From NCBI GenBank assembly GCA_021827255.1, contig JAKAWO010000176.1, forward strand, positions 1-6,515: a DNA stretch of 6,515 nucleotides. Reading direction: 5' to 3'. This DNA comes from Acidobacteriota bacterium (lineage in GTDB: Bacteria > Acidobacteriota > Terriglobia > UBA7540). Within the stretch, counting starts at the first letter, position 1; the number at the start of each line of letters is the position of its first letter. The notes beneath the pieces were generated by a model. It saw only the letters and a list, made by a program, of their open reading frames with translations. It was not told the DNA's origin and did not search any database. Below are positions 1-5,466 of the stretch, piece by piece. A program made the position numbers and the translations under genes.

Positions 1-440
1 GAGAGGCCGTGCTGGCGAAGCGTCTCAACATCCTGCCGCCGAGTGCCCGACGGCGTGCGAGTGATGATCTCGGCAAACTTGGCCAGGGCCTTCTGGCGGG
101 GCGTGAGCCTGGCAAATTCGTAATTCTGCTTCACGCTTTCGGCGAGCTCGGGGTCGTGAGTCTCCTGACGGAGATCCTCTCCGTGCGCTTCGATTCAATA
201 GAAACAGCGGTTCGCCCAGGAGACCACCGTGGCCAGCAGTTCGCGCTCGGCTCGCGTGAGGTCGGACGGAGCGCGCATGGTGGCCAGGTAAAGATCCATC
301 GAGGCACGGAGCGTGGACGGGTTCAGGCTCTGAACTTTGAGAATGTTGAAGACTTTGTCGGCGCGGCCGAAGGCCCTTTCATATTCCTGTTTCAGTTCAC
401 CTTCGGCGGCGCCCGGCTCAATGATTTTGATCCAAGCCAT
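1..440 (-). CDS. AhpD-like peroxidase-related selenoprotein (CxxU), 3' end outside window
   Basis: This belongs to the carboxymuconolactone decarboxylase/AhpD fold, close to the 'uncharacterized peroxidase-related enzyme' group, whose members are expected to reduce peroxides or relay electrons through a CxxC pair in the cytoplasm. The start at 440 (MAWIKIIEP) is chosen because it matches the family's N-terminus and has GGAGG six bases upstream; a longer frame from 527 adds 29 unrelated residues. Residues 1-81 run to NRCFY, then a TGA at codon 82, then at least 64 more open codons (IEAHGEDLRQETHDP, later LTPRQKALAKFAEIITR) that carry on the same family. The AhpD catalytic spacing E-x11-C-x2-C-x3-H is kept as E67, C79, TGA82, H86, so the TGA sits precisely at the second redox cysteine. 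AhpD-like proteins with Sec are a known prokaryotic selenoprotein class. The frame is intact and about 147 codons are visible out of a usual 180 or so. The alternative is a one-base nonsense mutation (TGC/TGT to TGA) in a dying gene, which I think less likely. Confidence 0.85.
168..184 (-). promoter_or_regulatory. Candidate bacterial SECIS hairpin
   Basis: On the minus strand the bases acggagaggatctccgt form a perfect 6-bp stem (ACGGAG with CTCCGT) closed by the five-base loop AGGAT. The loop begins 16 bases after the TGA. Bacterial SECIS elements lie just 3' of the Sec UGA inside the coding region, carry a small apical loop with conserved G residues, and bind SelB. The GG in the loop and the spacing both fit, and the loop begins AGG like that of E. 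coli fdhF as I recall it. I do not see the bulged U of the E. coli stem; other bacteria vary here. The fold is judged by eye only. Confidence 0.65.
195..197 (-). other. Predicted selenocysteine (UGA) codon, Sec82
   Basis: An in-frame TGA lies between TAT (Tyr81) and ATC (Ile83) of the AhpD-like gene, giving Cys-Phe-Tyr-Sec in place of the usual Cys-x-x-Cys. Four residues later comes the conserved His86. TGA also ends two other genes in this window (the TPR protein at 3034-3036 and the membrane protein at 4226-4228) at natural-looking ends, so it is not reassigned throughout the genome; a local recoding signal is required. Confidence 0.82.
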
Positions 441-533
441 CGGTGGCCTCCACCCTGCAAGATAGGTCGCCGGGTCTGTGGTCTGGTTAGTTCCCCTCTT
501 TGGCCGCGGGCTTCCGCAAGCCGACAAAACGCA
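441..533 (-). other. Permease-selenoprotein intergenic gap with small hairpin
   Basis: These 93 bases separate the permease stop from the AhpD-like start. A hairpin, GGCTT-GCGG-AAGCC on the minus strand (509-522), begins 11 bases after the permease stop codon. No T-tract follows, so it is a poor intrinsic terminator and may instead stabilise or process a shared mRNA. I see no convincing promoter in the gap, which leaves co-transcription of the two genes possible. Confidence 0.4.
447..451 (-). promoter_or_regulatory. Ribosome binding site of the AhpD-like gene
   Basis: GGAGG on the minus strand lies six bases before the ATG at 440. It decides the start in favour of MAWIKIIEP over the upstream in-frame ATG at 527. 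Confidence 0.7.
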
Positions 534-1913
534 TTATGACTCGCTGAAGTCAAGGGCGACCGGCCGCGTGCGGAAGCCGCGGGTCATGACCGCGACCAGA
601 ATCAGGCCCAGGCCAAACCATACTCCACCAACCATCATGGCGGTTCGATCCAGCCCCCACCAGATCCAGCCCGAAAACGCAAAGCCAAAAAGCGGCAGGA
701 CGGCGTCCTGGAAGACGCGGCGCGTTCGTCCAGGGACCCCCAGAACGAAAAACTGCCAGAAGGCCGCGAGGTTGACGCCCATAAAGCTGATGAAAGCGCC
801 AAAGTTCAGCACCTCCCCGGCATTCTTGAAGTTGAGGAAAAGCGCTCCGGCTAGAGCCAGCGCGCCGATGATCACGATGTTGTAAGTCGGGTTCAGTTTC
901 TTGGGACTCAAATGGGCAAAGCATCGTCGCGGAAGGATGTTGTCCCGTCCCATGCCGAAGAGAATCCGTGCTGCTCCCAAAGTCCCACCGAGCGCGCTTC
1001 CGAAGGCGGCAACGATCAAGACCGCTCCCATGGCCTCAAACAGGACGATACCCCCGACTCTCCGGCAGACGTCCATAAAGGCTGTCTCCGGATTGGCGAA
1101 GTGGAAGTCCGGCCAGACGAGCTGGCCAAGATAAACTTGCAGGCCGCTGAACAGCCCGGTAAACAAAACCACCAGCACGATGGCAAGCAGAACGTTGCGG
1201 CGAGGGTTATGGACGTCCTCTGCCAGGGTGGTGACGCCATCAAAGCCAATATAAGTGAGCGCGGAAAACGACGTGGCCATCCAGAGAGAATGGAAGTCAA
1301 AAGTCTTGGGGTCGTAAAAAGGCTTGCTGGAGAAGAGCGCGCTCGGGCCGCCGGTGACGCAGAGGTACCGGATCGCCAGAACAATGAAGGCCGCGATTAC
1401 CAAAGACATGAAAGCGAGCAAAATGCGGTTAGTGACCGCGGTGGTGTGGACTCCGCGCAGGTTTAGGATGGTGAACGTGGCAGCGATCAGTAGCGCCAGC
1501 AGGACGTAAGGGATTCTCGGAAAATAACGGTAATGAAGCGCCGTGGCGATCCAGACCGTATTGATCAGCGGCTGGAGCATGTAGCCGAGGAACATCGCCC
1601 AGCCCGCCAGAAAGCCGAGATAAGGGTTCAGCCCGCGACTCACGTAAGTGTAGGCGGAGCCCGCCGCCGGATAGATCGCGGCCATGCGGCCATAGCTGAT
1701 GGCGGTCACCAGCATGGCGAGCATCGAGACCTCGAGGGTCAGCAGAAGTTGGCCGTGCGAAAGCTCCTCGGCGACGCCGTAGAGCGGAATGGCGGCAATG
1801 GGCTGAACCAGCACGATGCCGTAGAAGATCAAATCCCACAACGACAACACGCGGCGGAGGTGCGGGACCGCCGCCCCGGCGCCCGTCGCGACGTGAGGAG
1901 TTGCTTCGCTCAT
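534..1913 (-). CDS. APC-superfamily amino acid/polyamine permease
   Basis: A 459-residue inner-membrane transporter of the amino acid-polyamine-organocation superfamily, expected to import an amino acid or polyamine by coupling to an ion gradient. A soluble tail of about 22 residues leads into the first helix (SLWDLIFYGIVLVQPIAAI, from residue 24). Then come the family's YPAAGSAYTY loop (81-90), NLRGVHTTAVTNR (151-163), and the signature FDGVTTLAEDVHNPRRN (224-240) after helix 6. About 12 hydrophobic segments and the length are normal for the family. The N-terminal third (VQPIAAIPLYG, then SAYTYVSRGLNPYLGFLAGWA) recalls putrescine importers such as PuuP, but the substrate cannot be read from sequence. 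The start at 1913 (MSEATPHV) has GGAG five bases upstream (1919-1922); a longer frame from 1976 lacks such a site. It is divergent from lipA and lies upstream of the AhpD-like gene on the same strand. Confidence 0.9.
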   Translation of the reverse strand: MSEATPHVATGAGAAVPHLRRVLSLWDLIFYGIVLVQPIAAIPLYGVAEELSHGQLLLTLEVSMLAMLVTAISYGRMAAIYPAAGSAYTYVSRGLNPYLGFLAGWAMFLGYMLQPLINTVWIATALHYRYFPRIPYVLLALLIAATFTILNLRGVHTTAVTNRILLAFMSLVIAAFIVLAIRYLCVTGGPSALFSSKPFYDPKTFDFHSLWMATSFSALTYIGFDGVTTLAEDVHNPRRNVLLAIVLVVLFTGLFSGLQVYLGQLVWPDFHFANPETAFMDVCRRVGGIVLFEAMGAVLIVAAFGSALGGTLGAARILFGMGRDNILPRRCFAHLSPKKLNPTYNIVIIGALALAGALFLNFKNAGEVLNFGAFISFMGVNLAAFWQFFVLGVPGRTRRVFQDAVLPLFGFAFSGWIWWGLDRTAMMVGGVWFGLGLILVAVMTRGFRTRPVALDFSES

Positions 1914-2062
1914 TCCATCTCCACAAAACCAATTGTCATTGAGCCCGACCTGCGTAGCCAGGCCACAGTATCTCATGCCGCCGACTCGCCGCGAGGGTGA
2001 AATTTCGCGCCGCAGGGGGAGCCATTGCTAGGGACGCGCTGAGCCTGTAAAATGGACCCTCA
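1914..2062. promoter_or_regulatory. Divergent intergenic region, permease / lipA
   Basis: These 149 bases lie between the two divergent start codons. The lipA-proximal end holds the promoter listed separately, and the permease-proximal end holds its ribosome binding site. I could not identify a convincing promoter for the permease on the minus strand, nor a clear operator or riboswitch fold. Confidence 0.5.
2025..2053 (+). promoter_or_regulatory. lipA promoter (TTGCTA-17-TAAAAT)
   Basis: TTGCTA (2025-2030) and TAAAAT (2048-2053) match the housekeeping -35 and -10 boxes at 4/6 and 5/6 positions with the ideal 17-base spacer, and a TG directly precedes the -10. Transcription should start near 2059-2061, only two to four bases before the GTG start codon of lipA. 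Confidence 0.6.
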
Positions 2063-2959
2063 GTGACCGACTTAATCCAAATTAGTCCGAGCGCTCCGGC
2101 AGCGCGGCGGCCCGACTGGCTGAAGGTTCGTATTCCTTCGGGTGAGAACTACTTCGAGCTGAAACAGATCCTGCGGGAGCTGGAGCTGCACACCGTGTGC
2201 GAGAGCGCCCACTGCCCCAATGTCGCCGAGTGCTGGTCGCAGCGCACCGCGACCTTCATGATTCTGGGGGAGCAGTGCACGCGACGGTGCGGCTTTTGCG
2301 CGGTTCCCAAGGGGGCGCCGCACGGCGGCGTGGACTTGGGCGAGCCGGCTCGGGTGGCGAGCGCCGCGGCCGCAATCCGCCTGCGGTATATCGTCGTCAC
2401 TTCGGTGGACCGCGATGACCTTCAGGATGGAGGCGCGGCGATTTTTGCCGGCACCATTCGGGCCCTGCGGGAAAGGATCGAAGGTTGCAAGATCGAGGTT
2501 CTGATTCCCGATTTTCGCGGCTCGGATAAAGCGCTCCGCACAGTGATTGGCGCCCGCCCCGACGTCCTGAATCACAATATCGAGACGGTCCAGCGGCTAT
2601 ATCCAGCCGCTCGGCGCGGCTCGCGATACGAGCGGTCGCTCGACCTGCTGCGCCGCTCTCGGGAACTCGATTCCTCGATTCCAACCAAGTCCGGCTTGAT
2701 GGTGGGCCTGGGTGAGACGTGGGAGGAGCTTCGCGCCGTGCTCAGCGATCTTGCGCGGGTGGGCGTGGAGATGGTCACCATCGGCCAGTATTTGCGCCCC
2801 TCGCGCGAGCAATTGCCCGTGGCGCGCTTTTATGCGCCGGAGGAATTCGCCGCGCTTCGCCAAGAGGGACTCCGCCTCGGCATCGCCCGAGTCGAATCCG
2901 GTCCGCTCGTTCGCAGCTCCTACCACGCTCAGGAACAAACAAGTTCATTGCGGCATTAA
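2063..2959 (+). CDS. lipA: Lipoyl synthase
   Basis: A radical-SAM enzyme that inserts two sulfurs into octanoyl groups on lipoyl domains (pyruvate and 2-oxoglutarate dehydrogenase E2, GcvH), using S-adenosylmethionine and two [4Fe-4S] clusters in the cytoplasm. All hallmarks are present in 298 residues: the auxiliary-cluster cysteines C46, C51, C57 (CESAHCPNVAEC), the radical-SAM motif C72, C76, C79 (CTRRCGFC), the VTSVDRDDL and HNIETV segments, and the C-terminal RSSYHAQ (284-290), whose serine ligates the auxiliary cluster. Length is typical. Translation begins at GTG 2063; the first in-frame ATG is far inside the enzyme (Met66). No Shine-Dalgarno sequence precedes the GTG and the -10 box ends nine bases before it, so the mRNA may be nearly leaderless. 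No lipB is adjacent. It ends in TAA, convergent with the TPR gene. Confidence 0.97.
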   Translation: MTDLIQISPSAPAARRPDWLKVRIPSGENYFELKQILRELELHTVCESAHCPNVAECWSQRTATFMILGEQCTRRCGFCAVPKGAPHGGVDLGEPARVASAAAAIRLRYIVVTSVDRDDLQDGGAAIFAGTIRALRERIEGCKIEVLIPDFRGSDKALRTVIGARPDVLNHNIETVQRLYPAARRGSRYERSLDLLRRSRELDSSIPTKSGLMVGLGETWEELRAVLSDLARVGVEMVTIGQYLRPSREQLPVARFYAPEEFAALRQEGLRLGIARVESGPLVRSSYHAQEQTSSLRH

Positions 2960-3033
2960 GAGGGATGCGAAGATTCGCTCTCGAATTCCCTGGTGAGCCA
3001 ACGGGTCAAAGGCCCGGCGGTCCGATCCCTCCA
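2960..3033. other. Convergent intergenic gap, lipA / TPR gene, weak hairpin
   Basis: This 74-base gap between two convergent genes should hold termination signals. The best structure I see is GATTCG-CTCT-CGAATT (2972-2987), a 6-bp stem with one G-T pair and a four-base loop, 12 bases after the lipA stop. No T-tract follows on either strand, so an intrinsic terminator is not convincing. Confidence 0.3.
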
Positions 3034-4056
3034 TCACTTCATGACCCCAGCGGGACGGCTGCGATCGAGCGCTTCGCGGGCGGCCTGATGGATGGCCCGG
3101 CCGGTGGCCGAATCCTCACCTCGGGTGGAGTCGAAAACCTGGCGATAGAGGGCGTCGCCTTGCTCGCGGTGGCCCAGGCGGATTTCAAGGCTGCCGGCTA
3201 AAAGCTTCCATAGCCCGTTTTGCGGATAACGGTCGCAGAGATCCTGAAAAAGCTTGAGCGATCTCCCGTAATGCCGCTCGGCCGGCCGCGAATAATCCTT
3301 GGCCAGATAAAACTGCGCCTCGCCGGGCGTCAACACGCCATGCTGCGCAGCGTCCTTGAGCTGCTGGAGTCCGAGCTCGCGGTTGCCGCCCGGAAGGCCG
3401 ATCAGCCAGCGCAGCAGCTTGATGATGCCTGGCAGGGTATCCACGAAGTAGTTATAGATCCCGATTCCCAGGTAGGCGTCGGTCAGGCTCGGATCGTTTC
3501 GAAGCGCGGCGAGCAGAAGTGACCTCATCTTTTTGCCCGATCGAGCGGTCGGCAGAGCCTTGCCGCGCAATCCAGTCAATCGGGCTCGCAGCGCGTAGGC
3601 CATTCCTTCGTAAAGATAATTGCGCGCCAGGTCGTGCCGGTTGCGGATGTTCGCACGCGCCTTGTCAATGGCCACCCTATCGAGGTCTTCAAAATGCGAG
3701 TCGTATGGGGTGGCTCCTGATGAGACGACATCAAAGACATCCGGGTTCACCAGGTTTCCGGTGGTTAGGTAAATCTTCCACCAGACCGCATCCGCATCCA
3801 GAAGATAGCCGAGCGCGGAGTCGGGATATTTCTCCTCAAGTTGATGGAAAACCTGAATCGAGGCGTTGGGATCGCCATTCATCAGCAGGTTGAGCCCCTG
3901 CGTTGCCGTTTTGAGCTCGGGTGAGAGGGTGACTCCGTTTGTACCCTTGGTTTCGATGGCCGGTGGTCCCGGCGGGGGGCCCGGCAACCCAGCGGCCGTT
4001 CCGCTGAGGGCAAATCCTACTGCAAAGGCCACAAAAATGTTTCGTCGCGCCTTCAT
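3034..4056 (-). CDS. Secreted TPR-like repeat protein of unknown function
   Basis: A 340-residue protein with a cleavable Sec signal peptide: positive MKARRN, hydrophobic core FVAFAVGFALSG, likely cleavage after TAA or TAAG (about residue 22-23). A proline-rich linker (GLPGPPPGPP) follows, then an all-helical domain. Several segments have TPR character, such as ASIQVFHQLEEKYPDSALGYLLDA, LLLAALRNDPSLTDAYLGIG, and YGRSLKLFQDLCDRYPQNGLW with RLGHREQGDALYRQVFD. The central YLGIGIYNYFVDTLPGIIKLL and GLPGGNRELGLQQLKDAA resemble a group of exported bacterial TPR proteins without a known role. It probably works in the periplasm as a protein-binding scaffold; that is inference, and no catalytic motif is visible. 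The ATG at 4056 has no well-spaced ribosome binding site: AAGGTGG is 11 bases away, and an in-frame mini-ORF ends directly in front of it. Confidence 0.85.
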   Translation of the reverse strand: MKARRNIFVAFAVGFALSGTAAGLPGPPPGPPAIETKGTNGVTLSPELKTATQGLNLLMNGDPNASIQVFHQLEEKYPDSALGYLLDADAVWWKIYLTTGNLVNPDVFDVVSSGATPYDSHFEDLDRVAIDKARANIRNRHDLARNYLYEGMAYALRARLTGLRGKALPTARSGKKMRSLLLAALRNDPSLTDAYLGIGIYNYFVDTLPGIIKLLRWLIGLPGGNRELGLQQLKDAAQHGVLTPGEAQFYLAKDYSRPAERHYGRSLKLFQDLCDRYPQNGLWKLLAGSLEIRLGHREQGDALYRQVFDSTRGEDSATGRAIHQAAREALDRSRPAGVMK

Positions 4057-4225
4057 TCAGCGGGCATCCACCTTCATTGAGATGTCAACTCCTTACTTCG
4101 AATACTCCATTCGATGCTCCAGAGTGAAGCTAAGGTGCATGGCGGCGCAGGCTGGGCTGCCGTTTCCGGATACAGCACGTCTTGGCCTGTCCCGGAGGAC
4201 GAAATGGGTCCACCGTCCTAAGCCC
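4057..4225 (-). other. Intergenic gap before the TPR gene, with in-frame leader mini-ORF
   Basis: The 169 bases between the membrane protein's stop and the TPR gene's start carry a six-codon mini-ORF (4077-4057 on the minus strand: M-K-V-D-A-R-stop). Its TGA abuts the TPR gene's ATG in the same frame, and AAGGAG (4089-4094) lies 11 bases before its ATG. A TTGACA (4083-4088) occurs but has no -10 partner at usable spacing. I see no clear terminator for the membrane gene. Confidence 0.35.
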
Positions 4226-5200
4226 TCATGGCTGTGGGCCCGGCAGGCTGCGCCAGCCGCCTACGACCTGTTTTTTAGCTGGGCGGCGAAGAAGCCTGCG
4301 CCGCAACGTTCTCAGGAATTCGTACATCACAAAGCACTCGAGCGCGAAGGGTGGGAACCCCAAATATCCCGGCCAGGGCATCTCAAAAATCTTCCACCCT
4401 TGGGCGATTGGAAATATATACTTCCACTTGGCCCCTGCCCAGTAATTCCAGAATTCCCAAAGGAATCCGCAGACTACACCTGAAGCGAGGAAGCCTTCGA
4501 AACGCGCGGGCTTCCCTTCTTGCCAGTCCCCCAACAGCGACTCGCCTCCCCAGGCGTAATTCAGCGGGTCCAACAGCAAAATGAAACCGATCCAAACTAG
4601 CGCAAACAGATACCGGCTGTATTGTTCCGTTACAACGAGAGGAGCGCTAATCATGGCCAGCCCCGAAACGGTCAGCGTCGCCAAGGTGGTTCGCGGGACC
4701 CTAATGTGCGGCCTTCCCTGCGTCCGGAAAAATCCCAGCGCATCAATGAAGTCGGATGTTTCGAAAATCGCGGGCCAAATGGTTGCAAATGACCAGACAT
4801 AGCCGAAAAGATCGAGAGATGGAGTGGCGGGAAGGCCCGTGTAAGTCCAGTTCTTCATGCGCAAGTTGTACGCCTCAAAGATGAGCCATAGCGGGACAGA
4901 CCAGAAAGCGAGCGCAAAGAATTGTCCGGACGAGCCAACGAGCCGAGATTTGCCTCGCAATGCGTGAACGCACCCGTCGGCCAGCAACAAATAGCCAGTC
5001 CAAACGGTCGGGGTGAAAAAGGCCCGAATCCAATAGCTCCCCACCATGAGACCCAGTTCGGAGCCGCCAATTATGACCAACCCTCCCCATCCCCATGCCG
5101 GGAAACGGGCCTGTTTTGGCGCGCGCAGGTACCGTACAGTAAAAAAAGCGCTCCCTGCGACCAGAATCATGATTCCTGACGCGATGTGCATGTAAGGCAT
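4226..5200 (-). CDS. Polytopic membrane protein of unknown function
   Basis: A 324-residue protein with roughly nine hydrophobic segments, beginning with HIASGIMILVAGSAFFTV (5-22) and ending near LGFPPFALECFVMYEFL (280-296), then an arginine/lysine-rich tail (RTLRRRLLRRPAKK) that should be cytoplasmic. It is strikingly rich in tryptophan and aromatic residues. The last third has two dense clusters, WEFWNYWAGAKWKY (248-261) and EMPWPGYLGFPPFALE (273-288), with acidic residues inside or beside helices (E249, E273, E288). These look like conserved functional sites of an uncharacterised bacterial membrane family, but I cannot name an activity. The ATG at 5200 is chosen as the first in-frame start; ATG at 5191 is equally possible, and neither has a good ribosome binding site. 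It ends in TGA and is divergent from citrate synthase. Confidence 0.8.
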   Translation of the reverse strand: MPYMHIASGIMILVAGSAFFTVRYLRAPKQARFPAWGWGGLVIIGGSELGLMVGSYWIRAFFTPTVWTGYLLLADGCVHALRGKSRLVGSSGQFFALAFWSVPLWLIFEAYNLRMKNWTYTGLPATPSLDLFGYVWSFATIWPAIFETSDFIDALGFFRTQGRPHIRVPRTTLATLTVSGLAMISAPLVVTEQYSRYLFALVWIGFILLLDPLNYAWGGESLLGDWQEGKPARFEGFLASGVVCGFLWEFWNYWAGAKWKYIFPIAQGWKIFEMPWPGYLGFPPFALECFVMYEFLRTLRRRLLRRPAKKQVVGGWRSLPGPQP

Positions 5201-5232
5201 AGCGCCACTGATGGGATGCGAAATTCGTCCTC

Positions 5233-5262
5233 AGAATAGCCGAGTAAATGGAACTGGCGCAA
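5233..5262 (-). promoter_or_regulatory. Weak candidate promoter of the membrane protein gene
   Basis: On the minus strand TTGCGC (5257-5262) and TATTCT (5233-5238) are separated by 18 bases. The -10 matches consensus at 4 of 6 positions and the -35 at 3 of 6. It would start transcription about 25 bases before the ATG at 5200. Confidence 0.3.
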
Positions 5263-5319
5263 TCCTGATGTGGGGGGGTGATTGTGAAAGCCTCGCAGAG
5301 TCACGGGGCACAATACGCA

Positions 5320-5337
5320 GTCTAACTAGACGGTCTA
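5320..5337. promoter_or_regulatory. Candidate operator: nested palindromes GTCTA-AC-TAGAC-G-GTCTA
   Basis: Three alternating half-sites form two overlapping perfect palindromes: GTCTA-AC-TAGAC (5320-5331) and TAGAC-G-GTCTA (5327-5337). Half-sites of the TAGAC/GTCTA kind are used by several TetR-family repressors (for example E. coli NemR). The site lies about 50 bases upstream of the citrate synthase -35 box and about 120 bases upstream of the divergent membrane protein gene, so either could be the target. No regulator gene is visible nearby. Confidence 0.35.
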
Positions 5338-5385
5338 TCTGGCGTTTCCGCGTAGTCGCGTGATCTCGCGCGGCTTAAAGATTCC

Positions 5386-5416
5386 TTGATTCCAGTCTCG
5401 CTGTCGGGTGTAAAAT
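5386..5416 (+). promoter_or_regulatory. Citrate synthase promoter (TTGATT-19-TGTAAAAT)
   Basis: TAAAAT (5411-5416) is directly preceded by TG, exactly as in front of lipA, and TTGATT (5386-5391) lies 19 bases upstream as a somewhat distant -35 box. The predicted mRNA start near 5423 leaves a leader of about 45 bases containing the ribosome binding site. Confidence 0.5.
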
Positions 5417-5449
5417 CAGAGGCTAATCGGAGTGGCTGCGGCGCTCAAC

Positions 5450-5456
5450 AAGGAGG
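5450..5456 (+). promoter_or_regulatory. Ribosome binding site of citrate synthase
   Basis: AAGGAGG is a full Shine-Dalgarno match, ten bases before the ATG at 5467. It supports that start. Confidence 0.75.
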
Positions 5457-5466
5457 GATTCGGTCC

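Noticed and set aside
195..197. TGA reassigned to an amino acid throughout this genome
   Set aside because: TGA ends the TPR gene (3034-3036) and the membrane protein gene (4226-4228) at plausible natural ends, so it works as a normal stop here.
195..440. AhpD-like gene as a simple truncated 81-residue protein or pseudogene
   Set aside because: The TGA falls exactly at the second redox cysteine, the frame stays open and family-like beyond it, catalytic H86 is kept, and a SECIS-like hairpin follows at the right distance. Random decay would not be expected to give all four.
1533..2000. Long plus-strand frames opposite the permease (also 478-885, 901-1134 and 912-1466)
   Set aside because: They are antisense shadows of a clear APC permease, rich in Arg/Pro/Gly/His, with no recognisable motifs.
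2072..2938. Minus-strand frames opposite lipA
   Set aside because: They lie antisense to an intact lipoyl synthase and have low-complexity composition typical of shadow frames in GC-rich DNA.
2972..2987. Hairpin between lipA and the TPR gene as an intrinsic terminator
   Set aside because: The stem is short and AT/GC mixed with no T-tract on either strand, so it is listed only as a weak structure.
4083..4088. Perfect TTGACA on the minus strand before the TPR gene
   Set aside because: No -10 box lies 16-19 bases downstream, and that spacing would place transcription start at or past the start codon.
3866..4483. 205-codon plus-strand frame spanning the TPR gene start and the membrane gene end
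   Set aside because: It is antisense to two better-supported genes, crosses their intergenic gap, and shows no domain or ribosome binding site.
5271..5278. Run of seven G residues upstream of citrate synthase
   Set aside because: A single G-run without further G-tracts in register cannot support a quadruplex or other functional call.
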